Shown here: piece after piece, positions 25,810-32,894 of the stretch | Numbering within the stretch: the first letter of the stretch is position 1 | Layout of the letters: the number at the start of each line of letters is the position of its first letter | From: Deltaproteobacteria bacterium | GTDB taxonomy: Bacteria > Myxococcota_A > UBA9160 > JAJDAL01 | Length of the DNA stretch: 64,000 nucleotides | Direction: 5' to 3' | NCBI GenBank assembly: GCA_029261875.1 | Contig: JAJDAL010000045.1 | Location: 1-64,000, forward strand | Notes under the pieces: model-generated | The model's database searches: none | Told to the model about the DNA's origin: nothing | The model's input: the letters and a program-made list of their open reading frames with translations, nothing else | Program-made: the position numbers and the translations under genes

Positions 25810-27279
25810 TTAGAGAGACGCCTCGGAGCGCTCGGCGGTTGGCTCCAGGGTGGCGGGCGTCGCGCGCTTCACCTCGGCGACGTCACAGATCTGCGCAAAG
25901 GATTCCTCGAGCGCGAGCGCGAAGTCGTGGAGGTCCGGGACCAGATCCCAATCTGCCATCAAGCCCCATTGGAGCTTGCCCGCGTAGCTGAAGAGGGCGA
26001 CTCCCAGGGTGTGATTCGTGAGCAGGTTCAGCATGGGATAGGTGTCCAACATGCGCGATCCCAACATGTAGAGGGGGATCTGCGGACCCGGGACGTTGGT
26101 GACCACCAGGTTTGCGGCGCCCATGCGGTACGCGGCGCGGGTGGCGGTCGAGAGCAGCGTCGGGACGGTCCATTCGCTCACCGCCGCCAATACTTCGGCA
26201 CCCAGGGCCTGGCGCGAATGTTTCAGGGTCTCGGTGACTTCGCGCACGTTGGCGAGTCGGGCGCGCGCATCCTCGCTCCCGAGCGGGAGCGAGACCGCCC
26301 ACAAGGCAATTTGATTTCCCGTCGTTCCCCGTTGCGACGCCGCCCGCATGCTGACGGGCACCATGGCGCGAAAATCGAGCCGCTGCAGGGTCTGGTTGGG
26401 AATCCCGCGCTTCACGAGGAAGCGCGTAAGCGCGCCCGCAACCGTGGCCAGCACGACATCGTTCACGGTGCCGCCGAGACGATTCTTGACGGCTTTCACG
26501 TGTTCGAGTTCGAAGGTCAGCCAGTCGAAGCGCCGGTGCGGCCCCACCGGGCGGTTGAGGAGCGTTTCCGAGGCTGGATTCATTCCCGAGGCCAGGGCTT
26601 CCCGGAGCGCCGTTACGCGTTCGGTGAATTCGTCACGCGCTTCGGCGAGATTGCGGAGCGCCCAATTCAATCCACCGAGCGCGCGCAATGGCGTCGTCAG
26701 CCGCCGGCCGAACTCGCGTCCCGCGAGTTCGATTGCGCTGGGTACCGGTTCGCGAATCCATTCGACGGGTTCCGGGGTCGGATCGTTTGGCGTGGGCGAG
26801 AGCAACACCGCCATCAGATCCACGCCCGCAATACCGTCGATCATGCAGTGATGGGACTTCGTGATCAGCGCGAAACGATCGCCCTCGAGGCCTTCCACCA
26901 CCCAGACTTCCCACAGCGGTTTTCCGCGGTCGAGCTTCTGGGACATGATTCGACCGGCCAGGCGCTTGAGTTGTCGTTCGTCGCCGGGCTCGGGCAAGCT
27001 GGAATGGCGCACGTGGTAGTCGAGGTTGAAGCGGTCGTCGTCGACCCACACCGGGTGATTCTCGAGCGGGATCCACGCGATCTTCTGACGGTAGCGGGGA
27101 ATCTTGTGCAGGCGGGAGGCCAGGTGATCGCGGATGCGGTCCGCCGCGATCCCTCCGTCCCGGCGCAACAGCGAGCCGCCCTCGAAGATCATCGTGACCG
27201 CGACGTGCTGGGGATAATTTCCCCGCTCGATGTCGAGGAAAGTCCGGTCGATGACCGAAAGTCGTTCATAGCGGGCCAT
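25810..27279 (-). CDS. Wax-ester synthase/diacylglycerol acyltransferase (WS/DGAT)
   Basis: 489 residues, normal for the bifunctional bacterial WS/DGAT family. The catalytic HHxxxDG motif is HHCMIDG at 143-149. 'PLWEVWVVEGL', 'NDVVLATVAGAL' and the C-terminal 'NVPGPQIPLYMLGSR' family blocks are present. It transfers fatty acyl-CoA to alcohols or diacylglycerol at the inner membrane, making storage wax or triacylglycerol. It lies head-to-head with a second family member at 27438. Its SD (GGAG, 7 nt before ATG 27279) is inside one arm of a 7-bp inverted repeat, so translation may be controlled by RNA folding. Confidence 0.92.
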   Translation of the reverse strand: MARYERLSVIDRTFLDIERGNYPQHVAVTMIFEGGSLLRRDGGIAADRIRDHLASRLHKIPRYRQKIAWIPLENHPVWVDDDRFNLDYHVRHSSLPEPGDERQLKRLAGRIMSQKLDRGKPLWEVWVVEGLEGDRFALITKSHHCMIDGIAGVDLMAVLLSPTPNDPTPEPVEWIREPVPSAIELAGREFGRRLTTPLRALGGLNWALRNLAEARDEFTERVTALREALASGMNPASETLLNRPVGPHRRFDWLTFELEHVKAVKNRLGGTVNDVVLATVAGALTRFLVKRGIPNQTLQRLDFRAMVPVSMRAASQRGTTGNQIALWAVSLPLGSEDARARLANVREVTETLKHSRQALGAEVLAAVSEWTVPTLLSTATRAAYRMGAANLVVTNVPGPQIPLYMLGSRMLDTYPMLNLLTNHTLGVALFSYAGKLQWGLMADWDLVPDLHDFALALEESFAQICDVAEVKRATPATLEPTAERSEASL

Positions 27280-27286
27280 GGGGGGT

Positions 27287-27312
27287 CTCCAGCACCCGAT
27301 TCTACGCTGGAG
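27287..27312 (-). promoter_or_regulatory. Hairpin sequestering the SD of the minus-strand WS/DGAT gene
   Basis: On the minus strand CTCCAGC (27312-27306) pairs perfectly with GCTGGAG (27293-27287) across a 12-nt loop. The second arm contains the GGAG that serves ATG 27279. Folding would hide the ribosome binding site. This could be a passive hairpin or a switch. Confidence 0.45.
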
Positions 27313-27437
27313 TTGCCGCAGATGACAGCGGGAAAAGCCCCCGCCCCAAACGGGCGCGAACGGTTTATCATGGTCGGTCGCGGGTGTTTGCGGACGCCGC
27401 CGGGTTTCTCGGCGAGTCTGCGGGGGAAGTGACCGAT

Positions 27438-28958
27438 ATGGCGGCCTACGGCTACGACCGATTGACGGCTCTCGACCATTCTTTCTTGCTCCTGGAGAAG
27501 GACGAGGCCTACATGCACGTGGCCTCCACGATGATCTTCGAGGCAGGAGGGCTGCGCACCGCCAACGGTGGCGTCGATGCCGAAGGGATCAAGCGTTTCG
27601 TTGCGGCGCAGCTGCATCTGATTCCGCGCTATCGCCAGCGCCTGGCTTGGGTGCCGATCGAGAATCACCCGGTGTGGGTCGACGACGACCGCTTCAACCT
27701 CGACTACCACGTGCGCCACACGAGCTTGCCGAAGCCCGGCAGCGAGGAACAGCTCAAACGCTTGTCCGCGCGGATCATGCAGCAACACCTCGACCGCAGC
27801 CGACCCCTGTGGGAAATGTGGATCGTGGAAGGTCTCGAGGGCGATCGCTTCGCCATGATTTCCAAGGTTCACCACTGCATGATCGACGGCGTGTCGGGCG
27901 TCGATTTGCTGAAGATTCTGATGCGGCTGACCCCGGACACGTCGATTCCCGAGGCGCCGCGCTACATGCCGCGCCCGACCCCGGGTGGCCTCGAATTGTT
28001 GGGCCAGGAAATCTTTCGCAGGGCTTCGCTGCCCTTCGAAACCCTGCGCGACATCCGACGCTTCGCCCGCGAAGCCGACGACGCGCGTCGCGAAGTCAGC
28101 GTGCGGTTTCGCGCGATCGCCGACACCCTCGGAGCCAGCATGCGGCGCGCTTCGACCACGCCCCTCAATCGACCGATCGGGCCCCATCGCCGCTTCGATT
28201 GGCTGACCATGGATTTGGCGGAGATCAAATCCATGCGCCGGGCCCTGGGTGGGACCCTGAACGATCTGGTACTGACGGTCGTGACCGGCGCGGTGCGGCG
28301 CTTTCTCGAACTACGCCAGGTGAACCTCGATGAAATCGATTTTCGGGTGATGACGCCCGTCAGCGTGCGTTCGGATTCCGAGCGGGGAACGCTGGGCAAT
28401 CGCGTATCGGCCTGGGTGGTGGCCTTGCCAGTTTCCGAACGCGATCCACGCAAACAATTGGAGCAGATCAGTGCGCGCACCGCGGAACTCAAGGGGTCCA
28501 AGCGTGCGGTTGCGGCGGAGATCCTGACCCAGGCGGCGGAATACACCCCGTCGACGCTGTTGTCGCTGGGCGCGCGCAACATCACGCGACTCCTGCCCTT
28601 CAACATGGTGGTCACCAACGTGCCCGGACCGCAGATTCCCATGTACTGCCTGGGAGCCCGGATGCAGGAAGCCTATCCCCACGTTCCGTTGCTCGACAAT
28701 CTCGGGTTGGGGATCGCGCTCATGTCCTACGACGGGCGCTTGTGCTGGGGATTCAACGCCGACTACGACCTGGTGCCGGATCTGTCGGCCTTCGTGACGG
28801 CGATTCAGGAATCCTTCGACGAGCTGCGTTGGCTGGTGCGCGAGAATCAGGTCCACGTGGAGCCGAGCCCCGCAGCGATTCCCAGCGAGTCCGCCGCCGA
28901 AGCCACGCCCGCTCGGCCGAACGGGACCAACGGATCGAGCCAACCCCCCTCCGCCTGA
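27438..28958 (+). CDS. Wax-ester synthase/diacylglycerol acyltransferase (WS/DGAT), second copy
   Basis: 506 residues from ATG 27438, clearly homologous to the divergent gene at 25810-27279: the block 'IENHPVWVDDDRFNLDYHVRH' is nearly identical apart from its first residues. Catalytic HHCMIDG lies at 145-151, with 'NDLVLTVVTGAV' and 'NVPGPQIPMYCLGAR' further on. The C-terminus adds an Ala/Pro/Ser-rich tail. It makes wax esters or triacylglycerol from acyl-CoA. An earlier in-frame ATG at 27384 lacks an SD and would add a non-homologous leader. A perfect intrinsic terminator overlaps its stop codon, and the acyl-CoA synthetase that could feed it begins 29 nt later. Confidence 0.92.
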   Translation: MAAYGYDRLTALDHSFLLLEKDEAYMHVASTMIFEAGGLRTANGGVDAEGIKRFVAAQLHLIPRYRQRLAWVPIENHPVWVDDDRFNLDYHVRHTSLPKPGSEEQLKRLSARIMQQHLDRSRPLWEMWIVEGLEGDRFAMISKVHHCMIDGVSGVDLLKILMRLTPDTSIPEAPRYMPRPTPGGLELLGQEIFRRASLPFETLRDIRRFAREADDARREVSVRFRAIADTLGASMRRASTTPLNRPIGPHRRFDWLTMDLAEIKSMRRALGGTLNDLVLTVVTGAVRRFLELRQVNLDEIDFRVMTPVSVRSDSERGTLGNRVSAWVVALPVSERDPRKQLEQISARTAELKGSKRAVAAEILTQAAEYTPSTLLSLGARNITRLLPFNMVVTNVPGPQIPMYCLGARMQEAYPHVPLLDNLGLGIALMSYDGRLCWGFNADYDLVPDLSAFVTAIQESFDELRWLVRENQVHVEPSPAAIPSESAAEATPARPNGTNGSSQPPSA

Positions 28959-28976
28959 GCCCCGCAGGCGGTTTTT
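28951..28976 (+). terminator. Intrinsic terminator overlapping a stop codon
   Basis: CCGCCTG (28951-28957) and CAGGCGG (28965-28971) form a perfect 7-bp stem with a 7-nt loop followed by TTTTT (28972-28976). The stem includes the TGA of the WS/DGAT gene (28956-28958). It would stop or attenuate transcription into the acyl-CoA synthetase gene. Confidence 0.7.
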
Positions 28977-28987
28977 CGGAGAGCCCC

Positions 28988-30535
28988 ATGCGAACCGTAG
29001 GATCTCTGCTGCGTTGGCGCGCCAATCAGCACCCGGACCAGGCTGCCATCGTTCACGGCGATCGGCGTTTGAGCTTCGCGCAACTCGATCGGGCGGCCAA
29101 TCGCGTCGCCAATGCGTTGCGGGAATCCGGCTTGCGACCCGGCGATCACGTGTGCGTGCTCGACAAGGGGCACGATCGATTCTTCGAAGTGATGTTCGGA
29201 ATTGCGAAGGCGGGCGGGGTCTTCACCCCCGTGAATTGGCGCCTCGCGGCACCGGAGATCGCCTACGTGATCAACGATGCGGAAGCCACGGTGCTGATCG
29301 TGGGCGGGGAGTTTGCGGATGCGGTTCGAAGCATCGAACCGGAACTCGCCAAAGTGCGCCAGATCGTCCGTTTCGACGAAGGGCCGGAAAACTGGGCGCC
29401 CTACGAAGCCTGGCGCGACGCCGCCTCGGACGTCGATCCCGTAGCGGATACGCGGGAATCCGAAACCACCTGGCAGCTCTACACCAGTGGCACCACGGGT
29501 CATCCCAAGGGGGCGGAGATCACGCCGGACAATCTCTTTTCGCTGATGTCCGTGGCGAGCCTGGGTTTCGGGACCACCGCACCCGGTGGAAGCGGCCTGG
29601 TTTCGGTCCCCCTGTATCACATCGGCGGTACGGGGTACGCGTTGTTTCTGTTGTACTCCGGTGTCACGGTGGTGGTCACGCGGGAATTCGAACCGGGCGC
29701 GGTGCTCGAGACCATCGAACAGCATCGCATCCAGCACGCGTTCCTCGTACCCGCCATGCTCAATTTCCTGCTGCTGCATCCGAACAGCGCGAAGACGGAT
29801 TTCTCTTCACTGGAAACCATCTTGTACGGCGCTTCCCCGATCCCCGAGGAGTTGCTCGTCCAGGCCATGGAACGTTTCGGCTGCGGCTTCGTGCAGGCCT
29901 ACGGCTTGACCGAGACCTCCGGCGCGATCGTCACGCTCGCCGCCGAAGATCACGTGGTCGGGAGCCCCAAGCTGAGGGCCGCGGGCAAAGCGGTCTTCGG
30001 CTGCGACATCCGCATCCTCGATGGCGAGGGCAACGAATGTGCACCTGGCAACGTGGGCGAGATCGTCGTGCGCTGTGATTCGGTGATGAAGGGGTATTGG
30101 AATCTCCCCGAGGCCTCGGCCCAATCGATTCGGGGCGGTTGGTTCTACACCGGCGACGCGGGCTATCTGGACGAGGACGCCTACCTCTACATCCACGACC
30201 GCGTGAAGGACATGATCGTATCCGGCGGTGAGAACGTGTACCCCGCGGAAGTCGAGTCGGTCCTCTACGCCCATCCGGAGATCGCCGATGTCGCGGTGAT
30301 CGGGGTTCCGGACGAGCGCTGGGGCGAGTCCGTGAAGGCGGTGGTGGTTCGCGCCCCGGGCTCGACCCTTACGCAAGCGCAAGTGATCGAATTCGCGAAG
30401 GATCAAATCGCCGGCTACAAGCGACCCAAGTCCGTGGATTTCGTCGACGAACTGCCGCGCAATCCCACCGGGAAGATCCTCAAGCGCGAGCTGCGCGAGG
30501 CCTACTGGAAAGGGCACGAGCGCCGGGTCCATTAG
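28988..30535 (+). CDS. Long-chain-type acyl-CoA synthetase (AMP-forming)
   Basis: 515 residues of the ANL superfamily. ATP-binding P-loop 'LYTSGTTGHPKGAE' near residue 160, 'QAYGLTETSG', 'GWFYTGDAGYLDED', hinge 'IHDRVKDMIVSGGENVYPAEVE', and the C-terminal catalytic Lys in 'NPTGKILKREL'. It activates a carboxylic acid, probably fatty, to acyl-CoA via an acyl-adenylate. ATG 28988 follows GGAG by 6 nt. Its position behind the WS/DGAT gene suggests acyl-CoA supply for neutral-lipid synthesis, although the terminator between them implies separate control. Confidence 0.92.
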   Translation: MRTVGSLLRWRANQHPDQAAIVHGDRRLSFAQLDRAANRVANALRESGLRPGDHVCVLDKGHDRFFEVMFGIAKAGGVFTPVNWRLAAPEIAYVINDAEATVLIVGGEFADAVRSIEPELAKVRQIVRFDEGPENWAPYEAWRDAASDVDPVADTRESETTWQLYTSGTTGHPKGAEITPDNLFSLMSVASLGFGTTAPGGSGLVSVPLYHIGGTGYALFLLYSGVTVVVTREFEPGAVLETIEQHRIQHAFLVPAMLNFLLLHPNSAKTDFSSLETILYGASPIPEELLVQAMERFGCGFVQAYGLTETSGAIVTLAAEDHVVGSPKLRAAGKAVFGCDIRILDGEGNECAPGNVGEIVVRCDSVMKGYWNLPEASAQSIRGGWFYTGDAGYLDEDAYLYIHDRVKDMIVSGGENVYPAEVESVLYAHPEIADVAVIGVPDERWGESVKAVVVRAPGSTLTQAQVIEFAKDQIAGYKRPKSVDFVDELPRNPTGKILKRELREAYWKGHERRVH

Positions 30536-30550
30536 GCCCGGTTTCCCTAA

Positions 30551-30577
30551 TTAATCCATCGGGCGATCGGCCGATAC
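30551..30577 (+). promoter_or_regulatory. Sigma-28-like promoter before autotransporter gene
   Basis: TTAA at 30551-30554, a 15-nt spacer, then GCCGATAC at 30570-30577 match the flagellar-type consensus TAAA-N15-GCCGATAA except for one base in each half. It lies 67 nt before ATG 30644 in an AT-richer patch. No flagellar or chemotaxis gene is in the window, so this rests on pattern alone. Confidence 0.4.
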
Positions 30578-30643
30578 GTACCAGTGCACGACTGTGCGCT
30601 GCCCCCCGGCGCGGTGGGGCGCGTGGGACGTTCTTATTTCAAA

Positions 30644-32824
30644 ATGAAATGGTGGGTGGCAGCGGTGCTGGCTCTCGCGTTGGCGGGCGAAGGGCGCGCG
30701 GGTGAAATCGCGCCGCGCCTGGACCTATCGCTCCTGCCCGGGACCGACCGGATTCTGGGAAGCGTCGATGTCTTCTGGCCCGTCCTGCAATGGGAATCCC
30801 AGCTCCTGTTCCTCGATTTTCGGACGCTGGTGGGAAGCCGCGACGTGTTCGAGGGCAACGCGGGGCTCGGGTATCGGCGATCCGTCGGGGATTGGGTGCT
30901 CGGGGCGCACGCCTTCGCCGATCATCGGCGTAGCGAACACGGCAATTGGTTTCGCCAGGCGACGGTGGGCCTCGAGGCTCAGGGCAGCATCTGGGAATTC
31001 CGCGCCAACGCCTACCTGCCGGAAAACGTCCGGAAGCCCGTGGGCAGTGAACTCGTCACCCCGGCGGCAAGCATGTTTTCGGGCACGACTCTGCTCGCCC
31101 ACGGAAACGTGTTTCGCGACACCTTCGAACGCCCCTTGCGGGGCTTCGACCTGGAGGTCGGGCGCCCGTTGACGCTGTGGCCCAGCATTCGGGCCTACGC
31201 GGCGGGGTATCGCTTCAAAGGCAAGGGGGCACCGACGACGCTCGGGAGCCGCATCCGCTTCGAGGCGCCATTCTCGAAACGCTTTACCCTCGGCGCGTCG
31301 GTCTCCCGGGATCGCATTCGCGGCACCGAGGGATTCTTGGAATTTCGTTGGAGCCTGGGTCGCAAACCCAGCGCCGAAGCGCGCGACCGTCTCGCGGATC
31401 GCTTCGCCGCGCGCGTGGTTCGCGACATCGACATCTTCACCTCCGACAAGGTGTCGCAGACGCGCGGCTCCGCGGTCTTCGCACCCATTTCGATCGGCGG
31501 TGCCAATCTCGACGTCCTGTTCGTGCAGAACAACGCCGCGGCCGGCGGCGACGGAACCCAGGCCAATCCCTTCAACAGCCTCGCCCTGGCGGAAGCGGCC
31601 AGCGGCGTCGAGGACATCATCTACATCGCGCGGGGCGACGGGACGACGACGGGTCAGAATGCGGGCGTCACCCTCAAGAACGATCAGAAACTGATCGGTG
31701 AAGGCGTGGCCCTGGTGGTGAGCGGCATCCAGGTGCTGGCCGCGGGAACCGCACCCCTCATCACGAACACGGCGGGCGATGCCGTGACCCTCGCGGACAA
31801 CAACGAGGTGGCGGGGCTCAACATCGCGTCGGCGAACAACGACGGTATCGTGGGCAGCGGAATCACGAGCGCCAACATCCACGACAACACCATCAGCAAT
31901 GCGGGGCAATACGGGATCCAGCTCGCCAACCTTTCCGGGACCGCGACCATCACGTCCAACAGCATCTCGGGATCCGCGGCGAGTGGCGTTCTGGTCAACA
32001 ACACGGGTGCGGGTGTTGTGGGCAGCGCCACGGTCACGGGCAACACCTTCACGAGCAACGACAACAGCTTCAGCGTGGGGGCGGTGAGCACGAGTCAGGT
32101 GACGGCCACCTATTCGAACAATACGAGCAACGGCGACAACCACGACTTGATCGTTCTCGCTCAGGGAAACGGCCAGATCACCCTCACTGCAGCGTCGAAC
32201 AACAGCACCCGCGTAGCGGCGGGGTCGGCGTTTGCCGTCGCTCAGGCGGAGGACGACTCGATCGTCAACCTTACCTTCACGAACAACGTCGCCTCCGCGG
32301 TGGCAGGCGGCGTCTTGGCAATTTCCCGAGACGATGCGCAGTTCGACCTGACGGCCTCGGGGAACGCCATCTCCAATACCGAGTTTGGACTCGCAGTTGC
32401 CGCCCTCAACAATTCGCAGTTCTCGTTCAACTTCACTTCGAATACGCTCGCCAACGGAACGGACGACGGCATTGCGATCTCAGCCGGTGACAACTCGACC
32501 GTGGGGGGGACCATGACGTCGAACGCGCTCAACAACAACGCGGAAGACGGCATCGATGTGAGTGCCACCGGGACATCCGATGTCGATATCCTGCTGGTGT
32601 CGAATACGGCCACCGGGAATACGGATTTCGGAATCAATATCGACCAGGGCGGAACCACCAACATCTGCGCCCAGCTCCTCAACAATACGAGCGACACTGA
32701 TTATCGACTCTTCCAGAAGGCACCCGGAACCTTCAACGCCGAGAACACGTTGGGGACCAACACGGGTACGGTGAATCAGTTCGGGACGATCAACCTCGTG
32801 GCTCAGGGGACCTGCACCCCCTAA
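30644..32824 (+). CDS. Inverse-autotransporter-like outer-membrane protein with beta-helix passenger
   Basis: 726 residues. A signal peptide (about 1-19, ending Gly-Arg-Ala) is followed by a region of about 250 residues of alternating amphipathic strands with aromatic ends ('GLGYRRSVGDWVLGAHAFADHRR', 'FRANAYLPENVRKPVG'), like the N-terminal beta-barrel of inverse autotransporters. Residues about 290-715 are a passenger made of Asn/Thr/Ser/Gly-rich repeats ('SGITSANIHDNTISNAGQYGI' style), typical of a right-handed parallel beta-helix. It ends with a Cys pair near the C-terminus. It should sit in the outer membrane and display the helix on the surface. ATG 30644 has no strong SD. Codon use in the passenger is richer in AAC and ACC than in neighbours. 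Confidence 0.75.
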   Translation: MKWWVAAVLALALAGEGRAGEIAPRLDLSLLPGTDRILGSVDVFWPVLQWESQLLFLDFRTLVGSRDVFEGNAGLGYRRSVGDWVLGAHAFADHRRSEHGNWFRQATVGLEAQGSIWEFRANAYLPENVRKPVGSELVTPAASMFSGTTLLAHGNVFRDTFERPLRGFDLEVGRPLTLWPSIRAYAAGYRFKGKGAPTTLGSRIRFEAPFSKRFTLGASVSRDRIRGTEGFLEFRWSLGRKPSAEARDRLADRFAARVVRDIDIFTSDKVSQTRGSAVFAPISIGGANLDVLFVQNNAAAGGDGTQANPFNSLALAEAASGVEDIIYIARGDGTTTGQNAGVTLKNDQKLIGEGVALVVSGIQVLAAGTAPLITNTAGDAVTLADNNEVAGLNIASANNDGIVGSGITSANIHDNTISNAGQYGIQLANLSGTATITSNSISGSAASGVLVNNTGAGVVGSATVTGNTFTSNDNSFSVGAVSTSQVTATYSNNTSNGDNHDLIVLAQGNGQITLTAASNNSTRVAAGSAFAVAQAEDDSIVNLTFTNNVASAVAGGVLAISRDDAQFDLTASGNAISNTEFGLAVAALNNSQFSFNFTSNTLANGTDDGIAISAGDNSTVGGTMTSNALNNNAEDGIDVSATGTSDVDILLVSNTATGNTDFGINIDQGGTTNICAQLLNNTSDTDYRLFQKAPGTFNAENTLGTNTGTVNQFGTINLVAQGTCTP

Positions 32825-32894
32825 AGGGGAGGGCGCGTTTTCGCGCGCCGGATGTGCCAAGATCAGGGGCCGATCGAACCGGGAGCCCCAGGAA

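Noticed and set aside
32816..32862. Terminator after the autotransporter gene
   Set aside because: Short GC-rich stems (CCCC-TAAA-GGGG and GCGCG-TTTT-CGCGC) are present but without a U-tract, so I do not call a terminator.
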